Positions 12,389 to 23,950 of a stretch of DNA of 64,000 nucleotides are shown one piece after another (the stretch's first letter is position 1; each line of letters starts with the position of its first letter). This stretch comes from Deroplatys truncata (lineage: Eukaryota; Arthropoda; Insecta; Mantodea; Mantidae), in the NCBI GenBank assembly GCA_030765065.1, contig CM060979.1, forward strand, positions 110,100,350 to 110,164,349. Reading direction: 5' to 3'. The notes beneath the pieces were generated by a model that did not search any database, had not been told where the DNA came from, and saw only the letters and a program-made list of their open reading frames with translations. The translations under genes were made by a program, and so were the position numbers.

Positions 12389-12699
12389 AAGTAAGATTAT
12401 CATAGTGATGTAGTGTAACAACCCTCAACTCTCTATTTTAAATTATGACACATCACTGTTACAAGCTTCTAAATCTTCAAAAATTGAGCTATCGATTTAG
12501 TCATTCACATTCCTGCCTTGTTTTCTGTTGGGTCAGTTTTGAATGACAGATAGGAGCTCTGTCTTGTTGCAACACAACATACACACATGGCCAGCTACAG
12601 CAGTTTGCCACCCAGTGTGATAATTACAAGTGCCACCTCCCTCACGCTTTCAGACATAACCTAATTTTATCCATTGTGTCAGTCCTCCATGACTAGTCT

Positions 12700-12753
12700 C
12701 TCTCTCTCTCTCCCTCTCCCTCCACCCTCCCCCCCTCTCTCTCTCTATCTCTA
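12700..12753 (+). repeat. CT-rich simple repeat
   Basis: Imperfect (CT)n/(CCCT)n tract of about 54 bp immediately before the long-inverted-repeat transposon. Confidence 0.85.
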
Positions 12754-12761
12754 TCACGTGG

Positions 12762-13324
12762 AGAGCCAAAAGGCTACAAACCTGCTGCTCAGTGTTTTTC
12801 CCGTCCGCATCCTCAGCGCTCGTTGCCATCTGCCGCTATCATAGAAAGGCACGGATGAAACCATACAACATTTTTAAAATTACTTTTAAAGGCTTTACTT
12901 AACAACTTCATGAAAGTGTGTTTGAGGACAGAATTATTAGTAGAAATTTGTGGCACCCTTGGTCACCGACCTAACTCCCTGCGATTTTTCTCTCTGCAGT
13001 AACCTAAAACGAAGTGTACAAGACAAACCCATGGACCCTGGAAGAATTAAAATAAAATATCCACCAGGAAATTGTCAGCATTTCTCAACGTGAACTACGG
13101 CGAGTGATGAATAGTCTCCTAAAGAGGTGCCAAAAATGTATGGACGACGGTGGTCAGTTTCAGCATCTCCTTTCATGAAGTTGGTAAGTAGAGTCTTTAA
13201 AAGTAGTTTTAAAATTGTTGTATGGTTTCCTCCACGCCTTTCTATGATTGCAGCAGACAGCGAGCACCGAGGATGCAGACAGGAAAAACACAGCCAGCCG
13301 GTTCATAGTTTTTTGGCTCTGTGG
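12762..13324 (+). mobile_element. Long-inverted-repeat DNA transposon, internally deleted
   Basis: The arms at about 12762-12915 and 13171-13324 are reverse complements, roughly 80% identical by eye (matching blocks include gagccaaa, gcatcctc, atcatagaaaggc, aaaccatacaaca, cttttaaag and aacttcatgaa). The 255-bp interior holds the tail of a transposase, listed separately. Size and structure fit a shortened member of a Tc3/IS630-related family with ~150-bp inverted ends. Confidence 0.7.
12968..13166 (+). pseudogene. Transposase C-terminus of long-inverted-repeat element
   Basis: Reads DLTPCDFSLCSNLKRSV then (frame-shifted by one) YKTNPWTLEELK, a stop, and NIHQEIVSISQRELRRVM followed by SLLKRCQKCMDDGGQFQHLL. 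The pattern D-L-T-P-x-D-F-F-L followed by T.EELK..I..E...I.....RRVM......R...C...GG....L is the usual ending of Tc3/DUF4817-type insect transposases; the Asp of TPCDF corresponds to the third catalytic acidic residue. It has at least one frameshift and one stop, and nothing upstream of the third catalytic residue remains. Confidence 0.6.
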
Positions 13325-13452
13325 ATATATATACACAAACACATTCACACACACATATGAGTGATCAATAAATAAAACTCAAGAACATATTATGTGGTCA
13401 AAGAATAACATTGTTCTGAGCAAAAGGTAAAAACGGGCACACTAAAAACGTT

Positions 13453-13480
13453 CAATATTTCAGGTTTACCACTTCATCAG
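13453..13480 (-). ncRNA. Degenerate hammerhead-like motif
   Basis: The minus strand reads CTGATGA, a short stem (GGT/ACC), then TGAAATATT. This repeats the order of the Penelope hammerheads, with a self-complementary ATAT where the others have ACGCGT or ACATGT. No Penelope coding sequence adjoins it. Confidence 0.35.
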
Positions 13481-13489
13481 GAGATTAGA

Positions 13490-14749
13490 AGATTAAAAGC
13501 ATACACAACATGAAAACATGGCAGTTGACTGCACTGGTTAATCATCTTTATCATAGTGTATACAACAAAGGAGAACACCTCGCACACTGTGACCTATGAG
13601 AGATCTATTGAGGCTACCACCCCACTGCAGCAAGGATAAAGCTACAGTGACTTGAAACACTCCAGTTTATAAACATGTCTATCATTGAACATGTATGGAA
13701 TGTTTTGTGATAATCATCATGAGGATCACATCCATAGTGACCAACTCTAGCGCTTCATTTGTCATCAGTTTCATAACAAAAAATCTCCAGTAAGTTGCAA
13801 GAATTTAAGCATGATTTGTAATTCTGCCCTATTTTCAAACATCTTGTTCATGTTTTAAGATTTTGACGCCTCTGAAACCAGCTGCCTTAGGCGGTGGCAT
13901 GGCTCAATGTCCCTTGAGCTGGCCTTACATTTTCATATATATATTTTGGTGAGTAATGTAATCTTAAAATTTCAGTAACCTGCCGTTGCTCAGATTACAG
14001 TTCATCAACTCTTTTAACTCATTAGCATACACTGGTTATGAAGGCACAAGTGAAGCATCACTAGAGTTAAACAGCTTTTGAATTATGTGACAAACTATGT
14101 CTCATTTTCAACATGCTTAAGCAGGATATTTATTTTGTGCTATAAACCATAACAAACAAAACTCTTGATTTATTTTTATGCAGACTGACTCTTTTCAAAA
14201 GCAAAATCAACGATAAATGTACACATAAATTTGCATTCTGGAAAGAAATTATCATTTTCTGAGGAAGTTAGCCAGCATGGCAGTCCTCTCCTGCGATTAG
14301 TTCTAAAATAACAAAATATTAATCTAATTTCATTATTATGTCTTACTTTTGCATTATGGAGACTTTTATTGTATAATCTTTACAAAACTAAAGGTTACAT
14401 TATAATAGTAAACTTGCTGATTTTTTACTATGATTCATCACCTACCTTGGAAATTTTCCTTCTCACTTCTTGCTAGAGTAGCATTTATTGCCTGAGTTAC
14501 AGAAAGACCTGCTTTCTAGGTTCCTACAATGCATCTAATTTGCACTTCACACATTTTCTATACTGCATTCTAAATAGATGTGTTATTAACTTGTAACAAA
14601 GCCCTTGATACAAAAAAATGGTCTTTGTTTACAACCAACTGCTGAAAAGATGATGTAAGTATGAAACTATTACTAATAAATGAGAATGTACATTCGCTTA
14701 ACATAATATGGGTATCTATCAACCATAACTGACCATCATGAAAGCTTAC
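13490..14749 (-). other. CNOT7: CNOT7 intron, anonymous
   Basis: No element identified with confidence. A short stretch at 13680-13715 reads IIEHVWNVL in one frame, reminiscent of the Tc1 NPIEHVW motif, but without supporting context. Confidence 0.4.
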
Positions 14750-14889
14750 CATAGCAACATAATGATATTTCTGCACCACCTGTCTGATGGTCCTAAACTC
14801 CTCCTCCAAATTATGGCCCCAAACATCCCGAATCCCACACTCTTCATTACTTGGGATGTTTGTATGTCCACTATGCGCACTGCCGTTCC
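14750..14889 (-). CDS. CNOT7: Pop2/CNOT7 deadenylase, upstream coding exon
   Basis: A 140-bp minus-strand exon. The acceptor is a pyrimidine-rich ttgcttttcag before 14889 and the donor is gtaagc after 14750. After two bases completing a Gly codon it encodes 46 residues, including IPSNEECGIRDVWGHNLEEE and ending QKYHYVAM. This is the conserved N-terminus of insect Pop2/CNOT7, immediately before the DTEFPG motif encoded by the exon at 6743-6939. It ends in phase 0, exactly as needed to give VAM followed by DTEFPG. The intron to the next exon is 7810 bp and holds the elements described between 8.6 and 13.5 kb. No defects are seen. Confidence 0.96.
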
Positions 14890-16404
14890 CTGAAAAGCAA
14901 ATATTGAACTATTTAAATTTCAAAATTATTTATCTTTCAACACCAAATGACTTCATGAAGCCAAAGAAATGAACAAATTAAACACACAAGGGCCAATGAT
15001 TATCTTGTTGCTGAACTAAGCTGTTGTGGATAAATTACATCTATACAAGCATGATAGCAAGAGGAATCATGAGTTGAGGTTGCTGTGCGCCCTTCACTAC
15101 AAAAAAAGGCATTAATGCTGCAAAACGCAAGCCAACAGCTTTTTTTGAACTAAATTTTTAAACCAGTAATAAATAATAAATATATGTAAGAATTCTTCAA
15201 GCTTCTTTATGAGAATTTCAACTGCAGCAAATTTTCAGAACATGTGTTACAACATGTAACTTTGTCCATTATTTTATTCATGTTAGCAGTTTTTTACTGT
15301 CTAATGAAAAATGTTAGAATTTTAAGCATCTTTATTACATATAAAGATGCATGAAAGCAATTATAGCAATTAAGTACAACTATTTAAGTCTACTAATGTA
15401 TATTAAGCAATTCTAGGAAGGATGTTTGGAAGGTATTTAGGTCTGTTATCTTTGATGACTGTCTGCAAAAGAAACATGGAGGAATTCTAACTTAATTTCA
15501 GGAGAGTTTTATCCTTGCATAAAAATGTCATAACCGGACATGAGAGACAGTTTACCGGACATGAGACAGCTTTAATACAATTTTAAGAACAAAATATATG
15601 GAAGAAAGTTATAGGCATTCCTGGCAAAGGGTGCAGTTGCATATCTTGTGTATTTTTTTATATTTAAATATCTCATGTATTTCTGTGTTATTATTAGTAT
15701 TGGTTTTCTTTTATTTTGATACTCAGATTACCATTATTCATTTTGCCTAACTCCAATACTAACAAGTCAGAGAGGTCCATGAGCAGAGAGCAAGCAGGCC
15801 ACCTGGGAACAGCAGACTTGCCACACAACCTACTTTTGTTGGTTGCCATGTGGCATTGCTTCTCAAGTCTAAGACAACACGATTCACAACAGTTTGTTTT
15901 AAACACAAGCACCGAATAGTAGCACACAGAATAGCAGTGCTTGGATATTCACATATATAGTCAAGAAAAAAGAGAAGATATTCTACTCCACAGGAGAACA
16001 AACTGTCCAAGTTTATTTTTCATGATTTATCCAGAAATAAAGAAACTTGAGCCTAATGTTTAAAGTTTGCCGTATTTCCAATTAATCATTCAATGAACTT
16101 GAATATATTTACCATCTTTTCCCATGTATTTACCTCTTCAGATTTGAATAATTATAGGAGTAACATTGAATTTTGTTGGGTGTTCTAAATATATGCTAGA
16201 TTATGAAATAGATATTTCTTATGGTGTCATGTGTAATGGGTTAAGTAAAGCCATCTGTAAGTAGCATGTACCAAATTGGTCAACAAACATGTGCACTTAG
16301 CAGATGGTCCCATCTCACATGGCAGGAAGCAATTAACACCACAGGGTGACATTACTTTAAATATCACTTCTTAAGTGGACTCATCTGATACTCATATTAT
16401 GTAT
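14890..16404. other. Intron sequence, otherwise anonymous
   Basis: Start of the large CNOT7 intron. Apart from the GC-richer island listed separately, nothing was recognised. Confidence 0.45.
15690..15935. other. Unexplained GC-richer island
   Basis: A 200-bp patch of distinctly higher GC than its surroundings with overlapping open frames on both strands, none of which resembles a known family. It might be an unrecognised element fragment or a non-coding exon. Confidence 0.3.
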
Positions 16405-17060
16405 AACAATACCCGAATTAAGTCCAACTTCTACTATGAAGGCTGAAATGAAATTCCAACCTGTAACCCAATCTGCTGCACTACTTTCATTAATGAACTA
16501 TAAAAGAAAATGAGTTCAAACAATCCAAGCCACTTTACAACAGCTAAACTTAAAGCAATGCAGAAAGAATACTTAAGTGTATGCTGAATTTGTTAATATA
16601 TGCATTTATATTTTCTCAAACATTCTACAGAACTAAAAATATTCTGTCATAGGTAATGAACACTGATCTGTGCGGAAAAGTGGCTTGGATTTTCTCATTG
16701 TATCTGTTGCTATGGTTTTGTAGTATATAAGAACACCAGAAATAAACCCAACTTCTACTATGAAGGCGAAATGAAATTCCAAACTGTTACCCAATCTGCT
16801 GTACTACTTTTGATTAACTATACATTGTAATGAGTCCAAGACAGTTCCAAGACACTTCAACAATTTTACTACCGATAACCTTAAAACACTGCAGAATTCA
16901 GAATACTTAAATGTATGCTGTAACATTAATATCTACATATTTATTTATATTTTCTTAAGCACCCTAGAGATGTAAAAATATTTTGTCATAGGCAGTAAAC
17001 TAATCTGTGCAGAAGAGTGGCTTGCATTTTCTAGCTGTATTTGTTGCAAATATATTAAGT
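16405..17060 (+). repeat. Diverged ~330-bp tandem duplication
   Basis: Two consecutive units (about 16405-16733 and 16738-17055) share the order ccaacttctactatgaaggc, gaaatgaaattcca, acccaatctgct, cagaatacttaa, tattttct, attctgtcatagg/attttgtcatagg and gtggcttg. By eye they are about 75-80% identical, so the duplication is old. Confidence 0.75.
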
Positions 17061-18663
17061 GTTTCACTTAATTCTTTATTCTAATTAAATTTGTTGTTAT
17101 ATTAAAATGTTAATAATAGAATGGGTCTTTTATCTATATTTTGCACATGAAAGAAAGCAAGCCACATCTTTACCCATAAAAATCTTGAATTTAAGGATTT
17201 AAACAAAAGGAAAAACAAGGCTACTATCCCGTAGTGAAATGTCCACATTATTTCCCGTTGAGGCACAATCTACTCTTTACACCATTAAAGACATTTTCAC
17301 ACATTACAATGACTCTTTACACATTATAACGAATATCAATTGCCTTAGTCTTTGTTACACTTCATTCAGTCCTAAAATGTGTAAGTGAATGTACAAGCTT
17401 GAATATCGTTTATATAGTACTTCAAATTTATCCACTGTTTTCATTAATAACTTTTCATCACTTGGAGCAAATAGCCAAAGATTTGAAGATGTTTAACACA
17501 GCAAACCGAAAACTATGATTTAAGTCATTTCATTTATTCACTAAAAGCATCATCTGTACTTCAAGTTTGACTCTAGAATAACCAAAAAGGAACACTAATT
17601 AATGCAGCTACTACATTGCTTATTGTACTTAACAACAGTATCCCTTCTATATGTTGCTAATTTAGCTCACAAGCCTAACCAAAGAACCTTTTATAAGCGT
17701 TTTAAACACAGTACAACTGAAATTATGGTGACTTCCGTTAGATTTGCTTTTCACTGCTTCTGAGATCGCCAAACAAATTCTGACCCTTACTACAATGGAA
17801 ATGTTCTGTATTTTTCTGTTTTTAAAATAAGTATCAGAATTGCCTACTATGTCTATCTTAGATATGTAAAACGAATTAAAGAAACATGAATTTCATTTTG
17901 CAACATATCAAGAGCATATCTTAAATCAGCTTTTCAATGGTAAACTTTGCTGCTGAAGCAACAAACTTCAATTTGTCTTTCTCCATATTACATTTTGAAA
18001 ACCAATGAAAATGAGTGTATAAACAATGACATTAAATATGTCATATAAACAAAGAAATAACATGCATCAGGAGAGGCACAGGTCAATTTTTTCATTGTGA
18101 AAAGGGAGAAATGCAGAGGAGGAGAAGGTAGTCTAGGGTGGGGAGAACAGCTGGCAGGATTCCCCTTACATGGAACAAACACTCATTTGGAGCCATGGTG
18201 ATGTCACCTTATCTCGTCATGTACGTGCCTGCTGCTCTGTTACAACTGAACCAACACCCCTCCCATAAGATAAATGGACTTGTCAACTATTGTGCATACA
18301 GATAAGCCTGTCACGACAAAAAAAATTGTACTGTAAGTTTATTAAGCTGTTATGTATAACAACAGTAGCCTCTATTTTTCTAAAAAAAAAATAAAAGAAT
18401 TCAAAGAGCAGTATTTGATATAATACCTACACATATATTATTCAAATTAAATCAGTATATGATTAAAAAACTTAAAAAAAGAAGGGGGGAAAAAAAGAGA
18501 GAAAAATTGTCTTGAGTGTAAATTGCAATTAAGTATGAACTTAACAGAGCTTTTTGAGCTTACTCTTAATTTCTGTAACATCTCATACTTCAAATCCTGC
18601 ACACTATTTTGATACCATAATACCCACAATGCACCTTCCCCCTCCTATTCCCAACATAACCTA
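17061..18663. other. No recognisable feature
   Basis: AT-rich intronic sequence without identified gene or repeat. Confidence 0.45.
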
Positions 18664-18992
18664 TAATGAATATCTGGGAAATGGCTTATGCCACAAAAAG
18701 TTATTTGAAATAAATTGCGTGATTTAAAGAGCAGTGCGTTTTCATCTATTGTTTAATGTTTACCAGTTATACAAGATTATACAAAGTTCCTTCCAAATGA
18801 AGAGGACTTCCTAGGCTATTTCCAAAAATTCAAGATATACATTTTATTTGTTATTTAAATATATTTAATGTACAGTCTTTTAATCAAAATCGTAAAGAGC
18901 CATTTTTTAGAAAATCAAAATTTTCAAAAAATGTTCCATGTAAAGAGTAATTGGGACAGCGGATTTTCTTGAAAATCTTTGTGTCCATTTAA
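18664..18992 (+). repeat. Repeat X fragment
   Basis: Internal third of repeat X: tatctgggaaatgg, the ttaccagttatac block, ttcaagatatacattt, the aatcaaaatcgt block, ttccatgtaaagagtaat and gattttcttgaaaat. Both ends are missing. Confidence 0.75.
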
Positions 18993-20099
18993 ATACAGAA
19001 TGAAGGCTGTTTTTGGCTTATTGTCTAAGCCTAGTACCTTGAGGGAAAGACCAGTGAAATGTGTTTAGGGCAGAAATTAATTCTGAGACAAGTGATAGTA
19101 TTGCATTGTGTTATTAATAAATCAGATTTAATGTTTTCAATTTCATTTGAGCAGCCTAGTAAACCTACATTAAATGATGTTATACAATATTAAGAATTAA
19201 AAATAAGACTCATCTTCTGCCATTCAATATCGTCTCCCCCCCACCAATAAAAGGTAGGTTAAACAACAAAGATCAGTTTAAACAAAAAAAACGTTTTTTG
19301 AGTGCCTTTGAAACAACCACCTTTTTTTTCGCCCCCAATACTGCCTATGACCAAAATTAACAATAGATTTTATTGGTTTTATTAAGATGACTTAAATATA
19401 TAACAGAAGTGATACACTATTACAATGGGAAAATCTTACACTTTATTTCATGTTCTCCTTTATAAAGCCTGGAATCAGTACACTATTATGAACAAGTAAT
19501 ATCCCAATGAATGTTTTGAAGAAAATGAAATTTTATTGGATGTAAATAACACATTCATTACACAGTGCTACAATACTGCCCAGTATCACATCTCATCCCT
19601 GAATTTCCTCTCAAATGCACTTAGAAATCAATATGGTACTTAATTTCACAATACTATTGAATAAATCACTTAATTTTCAAAAAACATAATCATGTATAAG
19701 AGCTTCCATGCTGATTTGTTGCAAAAGAAACCATCAAACATAACTAAGGTAAATTAAAAAATTAAAAGCAAACTATAATTGTTTTATATAACTATCTGAA
19801 TTTAGTTTTAATTAATAAATTAATCGCCATAACCATTTAACACAGAAAATAATTGTTTTCTTGACTGATAAGCACATATAACACTTTGGAATTTAAAAAG
19901 TTTTGGGAATGACCCAAAGCTTGCAGCAGCATTTCTGAAGAAGTTTTGTTTTCAAAATTAGCATCTTTCATACAAACATTTGTGTCATAACACAAAGATT
20001 GCTCATCACAGTACATTACTCTTTGTTACAGTGCAGACATGTGTATATGGAAAACATGACATATCTAACACTGTGCGGTTATTAAGTCTTTGTAAGGAA
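18993..20099. other. No recognisable feature
   Basis: AT-rich intronic sequence; no element recognised. Confidence 0.45.
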
Positions 20100-21076
20100 G
20101 GATATGGATGGAATTTAAATTTATACCAATATGACAAACACTCTAGAGAACTGTATCATTTCCAAGTGGATCTGTGAGTTTAAATAAGGCTGTGAAGATG
20201 TGGAAGATGACACATGCGGCAAAAGGCCAAAATCTGTCACAATAGGAATCATCAATAAAGTATATGATATGGTCCTGCAGGAGCAAGGTGTCCAAAATTG
20301 CTGAAGTCTGGGCTTTTCAGGAGAATGTTTTTCACATTTTGAGACATTATCTGTAAGATGAATGCACAACTGCTGGCTCCAGATAAAAAGAAAATCAGAG
20401 TGCAAATCTCTGAGCAAAGTTTGAACCATTTTCAGAGAGATCCCACTGACTTTGCAAGTTCATTTATTACAAATGATGAAACATGAGTGCACTACTACAC
20501 CTGAAGTAAATCAGCAGTCTTAAGCAATGGAAGCACCAGCATTCTCCACCACAAATAACAGCAAAGTGTACGAAATTGGCTCAGAAAGTCATGACACTGG
20601 TTTTCTGAGATGCCAAGAATGTGCTAATTGATTCATTTCTCCCTGGAAAATCTATCACCAGAGTGTATTATGCTAAACTTCTGGACCAAGTGAGGACCAA
20701 ATATGCAAGAAAAGGCAGGTTTGTCAAAGAAGAAAGTCATCTTCCATCAAGGCAAAGCTCTCCCTCACACATGTAATGGAAAAAAAATCAATGAAAGGGT
20801 TATGATTTGCTGCGTAACCACCTTATTCTCCTGATTTAGCTCCATCAGACTTCCATCCATTCCCCAAACTAGGTGGAAAGAAAATTTTATCTGATGAAGA
20901 AGTTAAGTCAGCAGGCACTTTGCAGGCCTGGAGGAATCTGATTTCCATTACAAGATAATTGCCACACAGCATCAATGGACCAAGTGCATTGATTGAACGA
21001 AAGAGTTGAAAGAATTTCAAAAATATGTTGCATTTATTACTGCTTCATTCCAAGAGATTTTCAAATGACCCCCATA
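20100..21076 (+). mobile_element. Decayed mariner (mariner 1), 5'-truncated
   Basis: The plus strand carries a mariner transposase broken by many stops and frameshifts. Landmarks are SKVSKIAEVWAFQENVFHIL (recognition helix), TNDET followed by a stop then VHYYTPE (first catalytic Asp), IFHQGKALPH where HQD is expected, so the second catalytic Asp is now Gly, and SPDLAPSDFH (third Asp). The right end reads gattttcaaatgaccccca, a mariner-like terminal repeat next to TA at 21075. No left terminal repeat was found. It is closely related to the copy at 44620-45432. Confidence 0.8.
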
Positions 21077-21242
21077 TACATATCAAATAGACATTGCATC
21101 AATGTAATCCTTTAATATCAATCATAGAATTGTACAAAATGTTTTGAAAAATGGACACATTTGTTAAGAGTGCAATAATCCTTGCAGGTGATGGCTGCCA
21201 AAACTTTGAATGAGCACTGGCAGCCAAAGCTGGCAGCAAATA

Positions 21243-22530
21243 CGAGGGTGGTTTGATAAGTTCTCGGAACAGAATAGAAAAAAAGTACTTACATCACTGA
21301 AACTTCTTTTATTTTTCAATGTAGTCTCCTTGTAGATTAATGCACTTGGTCCAACGATGTTCCAGTGCCTTGATCCCATCTCGAAAATGAGATTCCTCCA
21401 GTCCTGTAAAATAGTTATCAACTCCAGCTATCAATTCTTCATTTGAAGTGAATCTTTGTCCAGCAAGAAAAATTTTCAGTTGTGGGAAGAGAAGGAAGTC
21501 TGACAGAGCCATATCAGGTGAATAAGGTGGATGTGGCAACAATTCATACCTTAGTTCGTGTAATTTTGCCATGGCGATGCACATGTGTGCGCATTATCTT
21601 GATGGAAGATGACTTTCTTCCTTGCTAAACCTGGCCTTTTTTCACGTATCTTTTGTTGCAATTTGTTCAGGAGGTTAGCATAGTATTCTCCAGTAATTGT
21701 TTGCCCAGTGGGGAGATAATCTACAAACAGAAACCCCTTCACATCCCAGAATACTGATGCCATGACCTTTCCAGCCGAATGAATTGTCTTTGCTTTCTTT
21801 GGTAGTGGAGAATCAGCATGTTTCCACTGCGTTGACTGTTCTTTTGTCTCTGGAGTATAGTAGTGCACCCAAGTTTCACTCTGTGGTCACAAACCAGCAG
21901 AAAAAATCTTGTTCATTTCTCCTAAAATGGGCCAAACATTGTTCCAATATTTCCATTCTCATGCTTTTTTGATCCAGCATCAAGAGTCGCAGCACCCATA
22001 TCACAGATAATTTTTTCATCTTTAATTCTTCAGTTAAAATGTGATATACCCTTTCAGATGACATCTGGCAAGCGTAAGCAATTTCATGCACTTTCAATCA
22101 GCAATCCTCCATGACAATTTTGTGCACTTTTGCAATGATTTCTGGAGTAGTGACACACATTGGCTGACCACTGCGTGGATCATCATCTAAGCTCTCCCGA
22201 CCCAATTTAAATTCATTTGTCCACTTGGCAACAGTTGAATATGAAGGAGCAGAGTCCCCCAGTGTATTCTGGAAGTCAGCATGAATGTCCTTTGCTTTCA
22301 TACCTTTCTTTATGAAGTACTTAATCACTGCTCGAATCTCGATTTTTTCCATCTTCGCAAATCACTACGCAGGAACAACAACAGAGCCACGTCACCACCA
22401 CAGCTTTCTTCCAAGAGCACTGACGCGGCACGTGTTTACAGGCAACAGTCCAATGAATATCATGTGAACAACTCGTTGCACTAGTGCTGACCCATCGCGG
22501 TGATTCCAAGAACTTATCAAACCACCCTCG
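21243..22530 (-). mobile_element. Full-length mariner (mariner 2) with terminal repeats
   Basis: A 1288-bp element with both terminal inverted repeats (cgagggtggtttgataagtt at the left, its near-perfect complement at the right, differing at 1-2 positions within 27 bp) and flanking TA target duplications at 21241-21242 and 22531-22532. Length and ends are those of a complete mariner. It carries the broken transposase described separately. Confidence 0.95.
21310..22352 (-). pseudogene. Mariner transposase, broken (mariner 2)
   Basis: Cut-and-paste DD34D transposase that would act in the nucleus on its own terminal repeats. It starts MEKIEIRAVIKYFIKKGMKA (first helix-turn-helix), with WTNEFKLGRESLDDDPRSGQ (linker), KVHEIAYACQMSSERVYHIL (second helix-turn-helix), ETWVHYYTPETKEQS, GKVMASVFWD, IFHQDNAH and PYSPDMALSDFLLFPQLK, ending INLQGDYIEK. 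Three lesions are visible: a TGA at about 22096 after VMEDC (likely from an Arg CGA); one extra base within the codon of the first catalytic Asp at about 21872; and a frame change near 21560, just after HQDNAH. The second and third acidic residues are still legible. Confidence 0.92.
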
Positions 22531-23063
22531 TACATTACTGCCCTAATGAAATGATATTTTTACTAGTGGTATGAAATTTCTAACACAGTTCCTTCTTCCC
22601 CCACCGTCCCATCAAAATTGCGTTTAATGAAAGCAACTAACTGAAACTGACCTATTTAAAGTTTGAATGAAGGAACAAATGAATTTAAATGCTTTAAGTT
22701 AAGCATTTACTTACGTTCACATACACAGCACAGTAACTTAACTATCAAATACCATAACTAAGAAGTTCATGAACTTATTTAAACATTAAATGAAAAGAAA
22801 ACAAATAATTTTGTTTAAATATTTAATAAGACTTTCAGCTAACCTATCTTATTTTTATTTAAACCATCAATAAAAGTAAATAAATACTATGTACAATGTT
22901 GCTACAGCTGTTCATAAAGTACAGTATCACAACTGAGGCATGTGTGAGGTCCTTCAGGCCATTGCTACAATGTCTTCATTTCTGCCTAAATTACAATTAC
23001 TTACAATAAAACAAGCACTAAACGGTGAATTGAGACAATTAAGGAAGAAAGTGGAGATAAAAA
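22531..23063. other. No recognisable feature
   Basis: AT-rich intron between mariner 2 and the next X copy. Confidence 0.45.
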
Positions 23064-23950
23064 TGGTGTTACATTCGCATAACTTTCTTTACTCACTGCT
23101 TATTTATTTAGCTTCTACAAACTATTCTTGCAAAAGCTTATTTTTCTACCTACTTCCTGTTAATTGAGATAAATAATTGCAGAAATGGTTCCATTACACA
23201 TTTCATTTTAAATATAAGGGTGATACAGGAGCTGTAGCAAAACTCAAATATTTAAAAAGAGGGTCGCTATATGCCAGCTTTGAAATGCTATACTGTTTCT
23301 GTGACATCACAAGAAACAGCTGAATGGCAAGAGCACTTCAAAAAATGACAAAAGTATTGAACAATTCAAATCAATAACAATGAATGTCACAAAAAAAATA
23401 TATTTGAAATAAATGTTGTGTTTTAATGAGATTGTTTTTTCAGTAAGTTTCTGTCTGTCCCTTCTGGTTTATCAGTTATACAAAAATACACAACACTCAT
23501 CCAATTCATAGGCTATTTGAGAAAATTCAGTATATCAGTATATACATTTTATTATTCATGTAAATATCTCAAACATATGAATTATAATCAAAAATCATTA
23601 AAGCTGTTTTTAAAAAACCAAAAATAAATAAAAATGGTCCATATAAAGGCTAGTTTGGGATGTGAAGATTTTCTTGAAATTCAGTGTCACATCCTTGAAA
23701 AATGCTGCACTTAAATACGAAGTTTGGTATTTATCTGAATTTTTGTTTTTGGATACGCTGTCCTCCATCTCCCCCTAGCTCTCTCTACCCCTTCCTTTTC
23801 ATGCACTTACATACACACATACTCTAATAATAATTAGTTTTATTCAAGAGACCTCAAAATATGTATTTGCTTTGCAATTTCGATATTAAATTTTGAATGG
23901 AATGCAATACTCTTGTACCTACTATAAGTACATGCTACAGAAAGTAAAAA
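23064..23950 (+). repeat. Repeat X, old full-length copy
   Basis: Diverged plus-strand copy from ggtgttacattcgcataact to tacagaaagtaaaaa. Internal X landmarks are all in order. The usual AC-tract position holds a CT-rich stretch and cacttacatacacacat. Confidence 0.75.

Larger units (their letters stand above)
12226..12490. mobile_element. Penelope-type hammerhead palindrome
   Basis: Positions 12225-12330 and 12337-12442 are perfect inverted repeats of 106 bp separated by six bases. Each arm carries a hammerhead-ribozyme core: CTGACGA, then a stem with GGGGAC/GTCTCC, then GAAACGCGTT. The core is at 12352-12388 on plus and 12279-12315 on minus. The right arm is followed by a 3'-terminal segment (acacatcactgtt, then aagctt) that also occurs next to the Penelope element at 63 kb. 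The block is flanked by 11-bp direct repeats, atcgatttagt at 12215-12225 and 12491-12501, a likely target-site duplication. It has no coding sequence, so it is a non-autonomous or aberrant insertion of Penelope ends. Confidence 0.8.

Noticed and set aside
13620-13720. Tc1-like IIEHVW motif
   Set aside because: Only six residues match and neighbouring frames do not support a transposase.
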